A DNA stretch of 64,000 nt from Cryptomeria japonica (taxonomy: Eukaryota; Streptophyta; Pinopsida; Cupressales; Cupressaceae): positions 612,472,920 to 612,536,919 of the forward strand of contig NC_081405.1 of the NCBI RefSeq assembly GCF_030272615.1, given 5' to 3'. The stretch's first letter is position 1; every line of letters begins with the position of its first letter. Below the pieces are notes generated by a model that saw only the letters and a program-made list of their open reading frames with translations, had not been told where the DNA came from and searched no databases. Below, in pieces: positions 47,028-56,778 of the stretch. Made by a program: the position numbers and the translations under genes.

Positions 47028-48250
47028 TTCTGTTTTGCAATTTTCAAATTTTTCTTTGATTCGGGTTTTCGGATTTTATACTTAGGGTTTCAGATCTGGT
47101 TTATTTTCGGCTAACCCTTGCAGATCTAGCTAACTAAGTTTGTGCAGCTTGCTTTGGAGGCAAAAATGTTTTTGTTGAAGGCCCCTTTTTCACAAAGTCT
47201 TTTGGGTTTTCTAAAATTTACCTAACTTGTGTTCTTGCAAGAAGGGGTTATCATTTGAAACAACCCAAACTACTAACAATTTTGTTGCAGGGCCTTTGCT
47301 AGGATTTTGTAATTTTGTTGTGTGCCTTGTTTTCATAGATTAGCAAACACTTCCATTGGTGCACTAAAATTGAATCATTGTCTTTTGTGTCTTGAGCAAT
47401 AGGCTCTTTTTGTTTAATCTTTAGAGGGCCTGTCTTCCTGTGTGGTCATTAGGACTACTAGTGAGAAGAGGACGACCCAATTGGTAGCGAGGAAAACCCA
47501 CCTCATCCAAACCACTATAATCAAATGTATTCATGGTGAAAACTATGAATAACATGTGCTGATTAGTTCATACCGACACTATGTCTCCCCATAAACCCGT
47601 TTGATCAAATTTATTTGATCATTTGTAGGGCGTAACCCCTACCGGCTGGGAGCCTTCTATATTTACAGAGCTGAAAGTGCTGCATGTATGGCCACACGAG
47701 CGGATGCCCTTACTAGCACCTTTTTGTTTTAGAAGCCCAAATCCTTCTAGTTGTTGAGGCAGGAGGTCGGACCTCTGGTAGCGGCCCACACACATACGGT
47801 TCTTAGTAGAGATACAAAGTTCGCCATGGGGAGTTTTCATGGGGATTGATGCTTGGCTGACCCGAGAAGTGAGTGCCGAGGGTGGAGCCAGTGAGGTCAA
47901 GCATCTAAGTATCCGCTCTGAATAGCGTAGCCTCAGGGGTAAAACCCTATGTGGGATCAACAACTATTGTCTTGGCCAGCCATAAGAATTGTGCTTGTCT
48001 TATGTTAAACATTCAAACATTCAAGACCAAACAACAAAACATTGTGTCTTTTGTGTCTTCAAGTGTATGCAAAACAACTTTACATCAAACAACACACTTT
48101 TCCTGGAGTCATTTTGGAGTCTAAACACTAGCAAATATTGAGTCCTCATCAACATTGTGTCCTCTTGTCACGAAAAATAGTCAAAGAGTCAGATTTGGTC
48201 ACAACAAAACAACTTCACATATTGGAAAAATTGCACAAAGTTTACAGAAA

Positions 48251-48530
48251 CACGTCTGTGTCTGTTTTAACCGCGTCTGCGTAATCTAAGCGCGTCTGTG
48301 AAGGGCAGAATAGCGTCTGTGTTTTTAGAGGCGTCTGTGTCGAATAGAGACACGTCTGTGTCTGGGAATCGCATCTGTGCAGTATACAGTCGCGTCTGTG
48401 TTCAGAAGGGCAAAAAACTTTACAGCCCAGCAAACATCAACAAAAAAATCGCAGAAGCGCGTCTAGGTTAAACATAGTAGCGTCTGTGTCAGGAAACCGC
48501 GTCTGTGAAGGATACAGTCGCGTCTGTGTT
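48251..48530 (+). repeat. Minisatellite array 2, core cgcgtctgtg
   Basis: About twelve units like array 1, with one gap near 48400-48455. Confidence 0.88.
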
Positions 48531-49030
48531 CAAAATTGCAAGAAAAAAAATTTCAGAGTCCAACAAACAAAAGAAATCAGTTTCGGAATACTTGAGCTTC
48601 CTAGGTTGTCTCTTCAGGTTTCATCTAGCATTCAACCTGTCCTAAGGTCTCATACAGTCCATCATTGCTTTACATCTCATTTTACATTCATACTTGTCTA
48701 AAATCTTGAGTCAAAAAGGTCACTTGCTTGTCCTCATCATACTTTGTCAACACACTACATACAACTACACTTTGCTAAGTGGTCCCTCATCAAGGTTTCT
48801 TACCTTTGGGTCTCATTTGGTCTTACTTAGAGTCAAGGTCAACTTACCTCATCAAGAGAAACTATCCTCTCTTCGGAAGTCACACCTACTCTACTACTTA
48901 CATACTTGGTCTTACACTTGGGACATTGCAAGTACACCTCAGATTCATTTACACTCCATACAACTCTTGGTCTTCCATACTCTTTCCATTTTTCATCTAG
49001 TCTCTCACATCTTGGTCAAATACCTAGTTC

Positions 49031-50734
49031 ATGGTTGAAACCCGTCTTCAAAAATCTAGGAGAAAAGCTAAAGAGGCTCAAGAATCCACAAACATGAGTT
49101 CTTATGAGTATGACAATGATTTATTCTACAATCCTGAGCACACTACATTACCAGACATGAATGTTTATAGAAACAATCCAAATGTGGAAAGCGCAAATAC
49201 TATAAACAACAATGCTACACACAATGACAATACAGACAACCTTTCAATACTATCAGCAGACATAGAAGAATCCATAATGAATCCTCATTTCAATAGATTG
49301 GTTGAAGAGATAATGAAGAGGGATAGACAATACTTCTTACACATGATGGCACAAAGTGGAGCTAAAATACCTCATGACTTTGACATGTCTCAACTTATGG
49401 AAAATCGACCCTCGCAACAAAATCACTCCAACATGGATCAAAGGAGACCCAATAGTGGGGGAAATAGAGGACCGAATATGATGCCTGAGTCACCATCAAT
49501 TTTTCTTCAAAAACTAGCAATCCCACATACACAAGCTCAAACGTATGATACTTACACTCAAAGACCATCATGGAGGCCTTATGCAGACAAATATGCACAA
49601 TTACATGCTCAAGGTATGGATCAATCAAAACAAGTGGATACTCAAAGACATCCTCAAAATTTTGACACAAGGAGACCTCATGTCAAAATTGGGGGCAACA
49701 CAATGGAAAATGAAATGCCTATTGAGTATGGTATATATGCACAAAACAGATATGGGGTCCCTCAACATGAAGTTATGCCAAGTGCTCCATATATGCCGCA
49801 ACAATATAGACCTCCATATGGACATGTCTACGATCAGTATCATCCATACATGCAACAAGCTCCTCCTCAAATGGGTGTTTCAAACATGGGGTATGCTACA
49901 AGAAATCAATCTCCTCCCAAGAATAATTTGGAACAACAAATTAGAGATCTACAAAAGAAGATGGAGGACATGAATACACCGAAGCCAACATACACAATGA
50001 GAGACATATGTCCTTATCCATTTGACAAGAGCATTCCAATGCCTCCTTTTCCTACACACTTTGTGATGCCTAAATTTGATAAGTATAGAGGAAAAGGAGA
50101 CCCCAAGGCACACATAAGACAATTCTTCACAGCCTCCATTGAGGTAGCGGCAGAAGAAACATACTTGATGAGGTTGTTTCCACAAAGCTTAGGCGATCAA
50201 GCTATGGAATGGTTTTCTCAATTACCTCTCGGTATTAAGTCATGGGGTGACTTGGTAGAGGCATTCATTCAACATTTCTCCTACAACATAGAAACAGATG
50301 TCTTAGTTACTACCTTGTGCAATACTAAACAAAAGGAAGGAGAATCTTTTGCGTCATTTTTACAAAGATGGAGAAACTTAGCTAGCAGATGCTCTTGCGA
50401 AATCCCGCAGAAACAAATGGTGGAAATGTTCACACAAAATGTTAACAAGGCTATTGGCTATGATCTCAGAAAAGCTTGTTTGTCTACATTCAAGGATGTT
50501 ATTGAAAAAGTCCTAGCAACAGAAAAGGTCTTAATTGAACAAGGAGTTATCAAGATATTTAAAGAAAACAAAGATGACTTTAAAGGAAGGGACAAACCAA
50601 AATTTTGGATCAAGAACAAGAATACAGTTAATGATGGCGTGGTTGATGCCAATACAGTGAGACCAAAGTTTATCTTTTCTGGATCAAGTTCTACAAACAA
50701 TCAAGTGAACAATCAAACGACTTCTAAACCATGA
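49031..50734 (+). CDS. gag: Tat-2 Gag (567 codons, ends at a probable nonsense TGA)
   Basis: The ATG at 49031 opens MVETRLQKSRRKAKEAQ. The N-terminal 300 residues are Asn/Gln/Pro-rich and low in structure. The Retrotrans_gag capsid-like domain spans about residues 340-480: MPKFDKYRGKGDPKAHIRQF, LMRLFPQSLGDQAMEWFSQL, CNTKQKEGESFASFLQRWRN. The frame ends at a TGA (50732) but the same frame continues at 50750 with sequence matching Tat-1 gag (TPLGEPLESVFKKLV), so the stop is probably a CGA-to-TGA change inside one Gag-Pol frame. Programmed stop read-through is an alternative. Confidence 0.92.
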   Translation: MVETRLQKSRRKAKEAQESTNMSSYEYDNDLFYNPEHTTLPDMNVYRNNPNVESANTINNNATHNDNTDNLSILSADIEESIMNPHFNRLVEEIMKRDRQYFLHMMAQSGAKIPHDFDMSQLMENRPSQQNHSNMDQRRPNSGGNRGPNMMPESPSIFLQKLAIPHTQAQTYDTYTQRPSWRPYADKYAQLHAQGMDQSKQVDTQRHPQNFDTRRPHVKIGGNTMENEMPIEYGIYAQNRYGVPQHEVMPSAPYMPQQYRPPYGHVYDQYHPYMQQAPPQMGVSNMGYATRNQSPPKNNLEQQIRDLQKKMEDMNTPKPTYTMRDICPYPFDKSIPMPPFPTHFVMPKFDKYRGKGDPKAHIRQFFTASIEVAAEETYLMRLFPQSLGDQAMEWFSQLPLGIKSWGDLVEAFIQHFSYNIETDVLVTTLCNTKQKEGESFASFLQRWRNLASRCSCEIPQKQMVEMFTQNVNKAIGYDLRKACLSTFKDVIEKVLATEKVLIEQGVIKIFKENKDDFKGRDKPKFWIKNKNTVNDGVVDANTVRPKFIFSGSSSTNNQVNNQTTSKP

Positions 50735-50749
50735 AGGAAGTACACCCCA

Positions 50750-51448
50750 TTGGGAGAACCACTTGAGTCAGTCTTCAAGAAGCTAGTGGCAAACAAGGTG
50801 ATAACAGTTCCAGATTTTCCTCCATATGAGCCAAAGGTCAAACCTAATTGGTGGAATGATGATGAGTTTTGTGAATTTCATAAGAGTAAGGGTCATAAGA
50901 CAAGTAATTGCCATCGATTGAAGAACATTGTGCAAGATCTCATTGATAGAGGCGACATTGAGATTGAGAGACATTCATCTAATCAAGACCATGGGATGTT
51001 TAAGGAACCGTTCCCAAAACATGACAAAGGAAAAGGAAAAGTCACAGATGATCAAGCCAATTACACTAGAGCACCTTACAATTATGATTCTACTATCAAT
51101 CACATCTCGATGGACAATCATATTTCTACTATTACTATCAAGAACAAAAATCTTGAGAATCCTTCTCAGAGACCCAAGATTGTCCTAAAGGGTGTGGGAT
51201 CTTCCTCCGAGTCTACTTCTGAATGTCATGTTACAACTCGTCGAGGTAAGATTACGTTGCCAGGTGCCTCAACTAAGAATACCAATTCTTCATCAATCAA
51301 GCCTGAGTATGACCTTGTAGAACAGTTAGGGAAGACACCCGCGCTCATTTCAATCCTTGAACTATTACGCATATCTCCCGCACATAAAGCCATTCTTGAC
51401 AAAATCTTGAGAGACACCGCCGTTCCTACTGATCTAAACGTGGACTAG
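50750..51448 (+). CDS. gag: Tat-2 gag C-terminal segment with zinc-knuckle-like motif
   Basis: Same frame as gag and pol. CEFHKSKGHKTSNC (residues about 44-57 of this segment) is a C-x2-H-x4-H-x4-C motif probably binding RNA; KEPFPKHDKGKGK and TTRRGKITLPG follow, shared with Tat-1. It ends LGKTPALISILELL ... TDLNVD and a TAG at 51446. Tat-1 has Gln there (TQFQTLIG against *FQAMVG), so this is a CAG-to-TAG change. Confidence 0.88.
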   Translation: MGEPLESVFKKLVANKVITVPDFPPYEPKVKPNWWNDDEFCEFHKSKGHKTSNCHRLKNIVQDLIDRGDIEIERHSSNQDHGMFKEPFPKHDKGKGKVTDDQANYTRAPYNYDSTINHISMDNHISTITIKNKNLENPSQRPKIVLKGVGSSSESTSECHVTTRRGKITLPGASTKNTNSSSIKPEYDLVEQLGKTPALISILELLRISPAHKAILDKILRDTAVPTDLNVD

Positions 51449-51457
51449 TTTCAAGCC

Positions 51458-54400
51458 ATGGTGGGATACCTATCCATTCCACATTCCCTTACATTCACAG
51501 AAGCTGATGACGCCTCCATAAGTCAGCCACATAATGCACCACTACATATTGAAGCCTTCATACACAAGCATCGAATAAAGCGAGTCCTGATAGATGGAGG
51601 AGCTGGTCTAAACATTTGTACATTGAGCACCATTAAACAATTGGGATATTCCAATAAAGCTATGAATTCAAAAAATCAAATTACCATCAAGGCATATGAT
51701 GATGAAGAACGCTCATCCAAGGGCACGGTCACCTTACCTCTAAGAATTGGGCCAGTTACAAAGGATGTGGTTTGTCAGGTCCTGGATTTAGATCTCACAT
51801 ACAACATATTGGTAGGATGTCCTTGGATTCATGAAATGAGGGCAGTCCCATCGACATATCACCAATGCATTAAGTTTCCTCATAATGGAGTCGAGGTAAC
51901 AGTCAACGGTGATCCAAATCCGTTCATATATTGCAATAACTTGAGATCACATACTGAGACTATAATTCCCAGTAATCGTGAGGCTACTCCTTCTTCGACG
52001 TACATTGATCCTGAGTCATTAAAACGCTCGACATCCAAACAAGGTGAACTTAGAAGCAAGTTTCAAGACAAAGGCATGGGAGAATACACTTTAAATCAGA
52101 CAATGTTTTTACGACAAGTCATGAGCTCTCCAAAAGAATTTGGAAGGCCACATCCTAACAAGCAAATCTCCATCATGATACTCAAATGGGATCCTACTAC
52201 CTTTCAAAGATGGGGCGAACTGGAAGAGGAAGATTTATACAAAATGCTCTATAAAGACATTGAAGATGACACACATGATCAGATCAATATACCTTGTGAG
52301 AAATATGGCAAAGGCTTCAAGATTCTACAAAAATTTGGGTATGATGGAAAAAGCCCTCTTGGGTTACGCAAAGAAGGCGTCATGGAACCCCTACAACCTG
52401 AATTGACTATAAGAAGAGAACGCTCAAAGGGACTTGGTTTTCTGAATTCCAAGATACACAATAAAAGAACAAAAGAGGCATTGCGAATCAAAGTTGCCGA
52501 AATTCAACAAGAGGACTACTATTCCACAGATTCTAATGAGTGGGAATGGGGTTCAGACAAATCCTCCAGTGACTATGAGCTCACCGAGACATTCAGAGAA
52601 CCAGATGAACCCACAAAAGAGGAGGAATTTTACAAAAAGTTCAGAGTTGGTCAAGAACCAACCCATAAGGATCCCGCAGAGTCTTCGTTTCAAGGTCCTA
52701 GGTTGAAATCACATAGGATGAGGACACCTGTCCCTGAAGGCGCTACTAGTGACGATAATTTGGATTCGCTCGCGATCGAAACTGATGAGGAGAGTGCCAT
52801 CGATGACCTCGACGATTGTCTTGACATACCTGAATATAACCACATCTTCACTCTTCGCCCTGCAAACTCTGAAAACACTAAAGAACTTCCCCTTGTTCAC
52901 CCCCAACTCATTGACTGGGATCATGAAGGACCAACACAATTTGATACATTTCAAAATGACGAAGCTATTATCGACTATCTTGGCATACGAGATGATCTTC
53001 CCCCTGGAGACCACAAAGCAGGATACACCATAGAACTCAACAACATGGCATATTTTGGTGAGGGTGTCGGGTCTTCTAGTCGCAAAAATGTGAAAATAAG
53101 AACAAATCAAGGGTCTTATGGCGAAAACCACACTGTGGCGCTATCTGACTCCAAAAAAGTAAAAAGAAAGGACGTATCTGAGGGCGAAAACCTCTCTGAG
53201 GCACCCGAAGATGGAAGGCTCGACATTCTCCCAGCATCATATGAGGAAAAATCATCCATGTTGGTGGAGGAGACTATAAAGACAAACATTGGTACGGAAG
53301 AGGTTCCACACAACATATTCCTGGCTCAATCCTTGACAGAGTCTGAGAGGGCAAAATTCATAAGCTTCTTCAAGGAACGACAAATCAACTTTGCATGGTC
53401 ATACGCTGATATGCCTGGATTAGATCCGGATCTGGTAATGCATCATTTGACAGTCAAACCGGGGGCAAAGCCAGTAAAACAGAAATTAAGGAAAATGCAC
53501 CCGCAAGTGGCATTACTAGTCAAGGCAGAGCTGGAAAAATTATTGGATGTCGGTTTCATACGCCCAATTGATTATCCCGAATGGATCTCCAATCTAGTAC
53601 CTGTCAGTAAACCAGATCACAGCATAAGGATATGTACAGATTTCAGAGACATCAACAAAGCTTGTCCGAAAGATGACTTCCCATTACCAAACATTGACTT
53701 GATCGTTGATCTCACAGCAGGTCATGAAATGCTATCTTTAATGGACGGATTTTCTGGATATAATCAAATCAGGATTGCGCCTGAAGATCAACATAAAACA
53801 TCATTCACTTGTCCATGGGGAACCTTCTGTTGGAATGTCATGCCTTTTGGGCTGAAAAATGCAGGCGCTACTTATCAAAGAGCGATGACCACTATTTTTC
53901 ATGATCTCATGCACATAACAGTGGAAGATTATGTTGATGATCTCTTGGGAAAATCAATAGATAGAGATACACACTTGGACATACTTTCAGTTGTCTTTGA
54001 TCGGCTGGAAAAATACAAAGTAAGATTAAATCCAAAGAAATGTGTCTTTGGAGTAACCTCAGGGAAGCTCCTAGGATTCATTGTGTCTAAAAGAGGAATC
54101 GAGGCCGATCCAACAAAAGTCAAGGCTATCTTGGACATGCCGCCACCGAGGAATATCAGTCAACTTCGATCTTTACAAGGGAGACTCCAATCCATACGAA
54201 GATTCATAGCACAACTTGCAGATAAGTGTAATCCTTTCCAACACCTGCTACACAAAAACATCAAGTTCAAATTGGATGAGAACTGTCAACAGGCTTTTCA
54301 GGTGCTCAAAGACTATCTTTTGAACCCACCAGTTTTGATGCCACCAATTCTAGATCAACCTTTGTTACTCTACATATCAGCTACTCCAACGACATTGGGG

Positions 54401-55450
54401 GCACTCTTAGCACAACAAATACCTGACGGCAAGGAAAAAGCAGTATACTATATCAGTTGCACACTGGTGGGATATGAGCTAAATTACACACCAATCGAGC
54501 GTGCCTGTCTCGCTATGGTCTTTGCTTCACTAAAATTACGCCATTATATGCTCACTCACAAGACTAAGTTGATTGCCAGAATTGATCCACTAAAATATCT
54601 TCTCAACAAAGCTACACTTACTGGGCGGCTGGCCAAGTGGGTAATGATTCTGAGTGAATTTGACATCGAGTACGTAGACAGAAAAGCAATAAAAGGACAA
54701 GCAATTGCAGATCAATTGGCAGATGCTCCCATGATAGATGATGTTCCTCTACAGTCAGAATTTTCAGATGAAGCAATTTTAACAATATCACATGTGAAGC
54801 CATGGCAACTATACTTTGATGGCTCATACACACAGCATGGAGCAGGAGCGGGTATTCTCTTTATAAATCCCCAAGGCGATTCTATACCAAAGTCATACCG
54901 CTTATCATTTCCTTGCACCAACAATATAGCGGAATATGAGGCATTAACAACTGGATTAAGAATTGCAGTTCAATGGAAGATCCAAGAACTTCGCGTTTTT
55001 GGGGATTCTCAACTGGTCATCCGTCAAGCAACTGATGATTACCAAACAAAAGATGAAAAGCTAATGCCTTACAAACAACTGGTAGATGATTTGAAAGAGC
55101 ACTTCACAAAGATATATTTTGAGCAGATACCAAGAGAACAGAATCGTGCTGCAGATGCCATGGCTACGATTGCTTCGCTCATTGATCTACCACAAAATGA
55201 GACCTGCTATGAGTTCCTGGTAGATAATCTTTTGATTCCTTCATACGAGATCACTCCTACTGAAATGATATGCGTTGTTGGTCCTGAATCCCAGTTATAT
55301 GGTTCCATATTCACATACCTTCGCGACAATATCTTACCTCCCGATCTATCGAACAACCAACGCCGCACTTTCATTCGCCAATCCTCTCGATACGTCATTC
55401 TAGCTGATATCCTATACCGACGAGGTCTAGATGGCACCCTTCTTAGATGA
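51458..55450 (+). CDS. pol: Tat-2 Pol: protease, G-patch, RT, RNase H, archaeal RNase H (1330 codons)
   Basis: Domains in order: aspartic protease (residues about 30-140; VLIDGGAGLNICTLSTIKQLG); G-patch (about 285-330; KFGYDGKSPLGLRKEG ... SKGLGF); acidic linker with two conserved hairpins at nucleotide level; RT (about 670-900; ICTDFRDINKACPKDDFPLPN, DGFSGYNQIRIAPEDQHKT, YVDDLLGKS at about 822-830); RT-linked RNase H (about 960-1095); archaeal-type RNase H (about 1112-1240; LYFDGSYTQHGAGAG, NNIAEYEALTTGL, VFGDSQLVIRQ, NRAADAMATIASL) with all four acidic positions kept. The long open frame makes these enzymes the best preserved in the window. It runs out of frame near 55448, where an 8-bp deletion relative to Tat-1 precedes integrase. 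Confidence 0.96.
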   Translation: MVGYLSIPHSLTFTEADDASISQPHNAPLHIEAFIHKHRIKRVLIDGGAGLNICTLSTIKQLGYSNKAMNSKNQITIKAYDDEERSSKGTVTLPLRIGPVTKDVVCQVLDLDLTYNILVGCPWIHEMRAVPSTYHQCIKFPHNGVEVTVNGDPNPFIYCNNLRSHTETIIPSNREATPSSTYIDPESLKRSTSKQGELRSKFQDKGMGEYTLNQTMFLRQVMSSPKEFGRPHPNKQISIMILKWDPTTFQRWGELEEEDLYKMLYKDIEDDTHDQINIPCEKYGKGFKILQKFGYDGKSPLGLRKEGVMEPLQPELTIRRERSKGLGFLNSKIHNKRTKEALRIKVAEIQQEDYYSTDSNEWEWGSDKSSSDYELTETFREPDEPTKEEEFYKKFRVGQEPTHKDPAESSFQGPRLKSHRMRTPVPEGATSDDNLDSLAIETDEESAIDDLDDCLDIPEYNHIFTLRPANSENTKELPLVHPQLIDWDHEGPTQFDTFQNDEAIIDYLGIRDDLPPGDHKAGYTIELNNMAYFGEGVGSSSRKNVKIRTNQGSYGENHTVALSDSKKVKRKDVSEGENLSEAPEDGRLDILPASYEEKSSMLVEETIKTNIGTEEVPHNIFLAQSLTESERAKFISFFKERQINFAWSYADMPGLDPDLVMHHLTVKPGAKPVKQKLRKMHPQVALLVKAELEKLLDVGFIRPIDYPEWISNLVPVSKPDHSIRICTDFRDINKACPKDDFPLPNIDLIVDLTAGHEMLSLMDGFSGYNQIRIAPEDQHKTSFTCPWGTFCWNVMPFGLKNAGATYQRAMTTIFHDLMHITVEDYVDDLLGKSIDRDTHLDILSVVFDRLEKYKVRLNPKKCVFGVTSGKLLGFIVSKRGIEADPTKVKAILDMPPPRNISQLRSLQGRLQSIRRFIAQLADKCNPFQHLLHKNIKFKLDENCQQAFQVLKDYLLNPPVLMPPILDQPLLLYISATPTTLGALLAQQIPDGKEKAVYYISCTLVGYELNYTPIERACLAMVFASLKLRHYMLTHKTKLIARIDPLKYLLNKATLTGRLAKWVMILSEFDIEYVDRKAIKGQAIADQLADAPMIDDVPLQSEFSDEAILTISHVKPWQLYFDGSYTQHGAGAGILFINPQGDSIPKSYRLSFPCTNNIAEYEALTTGLRIAVQWKIQELRVFGDSQLVIRQATDDYQTKDEKLMPYKQLVDDLKEHFTKIYFEQIPREQNRAADAMATIASLIDLPQNETCYEFLVDNLLIPSYEITPTEMICVVGPESQLYGSIFTYLRDNILPPDLSNNQRRTFIRQSSRYVILADILYRRGLDGTLLR
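53118..53144 (+). other. Bulged hairpin H1 in Tat-2 pol linker
   Basis: Outer arm ATGGCG, unpaired AAAA, inner arm CCAC, loop ACT, inner arm GTGG, outer arm CGCTAT: six outer pairs (one G-U) and four inner. In Tat-1 the inner stem is CCTC/GAGG, so a T-A pair has become A-T while the protein changed (GENLPEAL to GENHTVAL). Confidence 0.62.
53182..53206 (+). other. Bulged hairpin H2 in Tat-2 pol linker
   Basis: Outer arm GGGCG, unpaired AAAA, inner arm CCTC, loop TCT, inner arm GAGG, outer arm CACCC (one C-A mismatch). In Tat-1 the two outermost pairs are A-T and A-T; here both are G-C. Confidence 0.6.
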
Positions 55451-56540
55451 TGAAGCTCAGATTGCGTTACGAGAAGTGCATGAAGGGATATGTGGTCCGC
55501 ATACTAGTGGTCCTACCTTGGCCAAGAAACTCATCAGGACTGGATATTACTGGCCTACTATGGAAAAAGACTCATATCAGTTTGTCAAGAAGTGTAGGCA
55601 GTGTCAAATTCATGGAGACCTCATACATGCACCAACATAAGAACTACAACCACTCGCATCTCCTTGGCCCTTTTGTCAGTGGGGACTCGATCTCATAGGC
55701 AAGATTCACCCTCCTTCTTCCAATGGTCATAAATTTATTATCACAGCCACAGAGTATTTCACAAAGTGGATTGAAGCCGTGCCTCTCACACAAGTTACAG
55801 GGAAACAAATTGCTACCTTCATCCTGAACTACATCATTTGCCGATACGGGATTCCTACTTCCATTATTACTGATAACGGGCGTCCCTTCAAAAATCAGGA
55901 TGTTCGTGAACTCTATGACCGCTTCCATATTTCCCATCGTTTCTCCACACCATATTACCCCCAAGGTAATGGCCAAGCTGAGGCGTCTAACAAAACAATT
56001 CTCAAAATCCTTAAAAAGACAGTCGACGACGCTGGCCGTAACTGGCATATCCAACTCAATCCTGCACTTTGGGCCTACCGTACAAGTGTCCGCACACCTA
56101 CAGGAGCTACACCTTACTCACTTGTCTACGACACTGAAGCCATCTTGCCTATTGAGGTCGAGTTACCTTCTTTACGGATCTCTTTGAGAAACATCATCAA
56201 CGATGAAGATTACAGGGTCTCTCGCTTACAAGAACTAGAACTGCTGGATGAACGGAGACAAACTGCTTTTAATCATCTTAAGGCTTACCAACAGCGAATG
56301 AGTCACAGCTACAATCACAAGGTCAAGCCTCGCACATTTGAGGTAGGTGACTTAGTACTCAGAGAGAACCCCAAGAATCAGCAAGACAGAGAAAAGAAGG
56401 GCAAGTTCGAACCAAACTGGCTTGGTCCTTACATCATCACATCAGTATATGGCTCTGGGGCATATCAGCTCTCAACTACAGAAGGTGAACCCTTGGAGGA
56501 TCCTATCAACAGCATGCACCTTCGCAGGTTCTACACATAA
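55431..56540 (+). pseudogene. pol: Tat-2 integrase (frameshifted, one nonsense codon)
   Basis: Same family and order as Tat-1 integrase. HHCC module: ALREVHEGICGPHTSG ... FVKKCRQCQIHG. A TAA at 55638 stands where Tat-1 has Gln. The DDE core resumes in the same frame with WGLDLIGKIHP, IITDNGRPFKNQD and GQAEASNKTILK, and the C-terminal part KFEPNWLGPYIITSVYGSGAYQL ends at the TAA at 56538. Alignment with Tat-1 shows an 8-bp gap just after LLR at about 55447 which moves integrase out of the pol frame. All catalytic residues are intact. Confidence 0.94.
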
Positions 56541-56629
56541 TTCTCTGGAGCATCCTAATTCAAAAATACAAAAAAATAAAAAAAAATCAAAAATACAAAA
56601 AAAATTATAAAACAAAAAAATCGTTACTT

Positions 56630-56654
56630 GGTGAAAACCTGGCAAACAGGTGCC
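56630..56654 (+). other. Bulged hairpin H3 after Tat-2 pol
   Basis: Outer arm GGTG, unpaired AAAA, inner arm CCTG, loop GCAAA, inner arm CAGG, outer arm TGCC. Two outer pairs are G-U where Tat-1 has Watson-Crick pairs. Confidence 0.58.
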
Positions 56655-56712
56655 TTGTGACACAAAAAAATTGAAAAATCAAAAAAAGTAAAGAGAAATA
56701 ATTTCGTCCAAC

Positions 56713-56736
56713 GGTGAAAACCACTTCGGTGGCTCC
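56713..56736 (+). other. Bulged hairpin H4 after Tat-2 pol, cUUCGg-type loop
   Basis: Outer arm GGTG, unpaired AAAA, inner stem CCAC/GTGG closed by TTCG, a tetraloop known to be very stable in RNA; outer arm CTCC with one mismatch. Tat-1 keeps only the right half, near 7468-7484. Confidence 0.5.
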
Positions 56737-56748
56737 CTGGGCAAGTAC

Positions 56749-56778
56749 CATGGTGAAAACTGGGTCACCAGCGCCATG
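56749..56778 (+). other. Bulged hairpin H5 after Tat-2 pol
   Basis: Outer arm CATGGTG, unpaired AAAA, inner arm CTGG, loop GTCA, inner arm CCAG, outer arm CGCCATG: seven outer pairs (one G-U), four inner. Partner of 7490-7519. Confidence 0.62.

Larger units (their letters stand above)
46680..49030 (+). other. Tat-2 leader (5' untranslated region)
   Basis: 2.35 kb before the gag ATG, with two minisatellite arrays and between them (47400-47980) unique-looking sequence. The minus-strand frame at 47619-47963 has no recognisable domain. No gag-related frame is visible until 49031. Confidence 0.75.

Noticed and set aside
46799-47040. Cys/Arg-rich frames on both strands
   Set aside because: Products of reading the cgcgtctgtg minisatellite; not proteins.
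47619-47963. 114-codon minus-strand frame in the Tat-2 leader
   Set aside because: No domain, arbitrary composition, and located in untranslated leader DNA; more likely chance.
50732-50734. Gag-terminal TGA as a programmed read-through stop
   Set aside because: Possible, but Tat-1 has no stop at the matching place and other Tat-2 nonsense codons fit the same C-to-T pattern, so mutation is the simpler reading.
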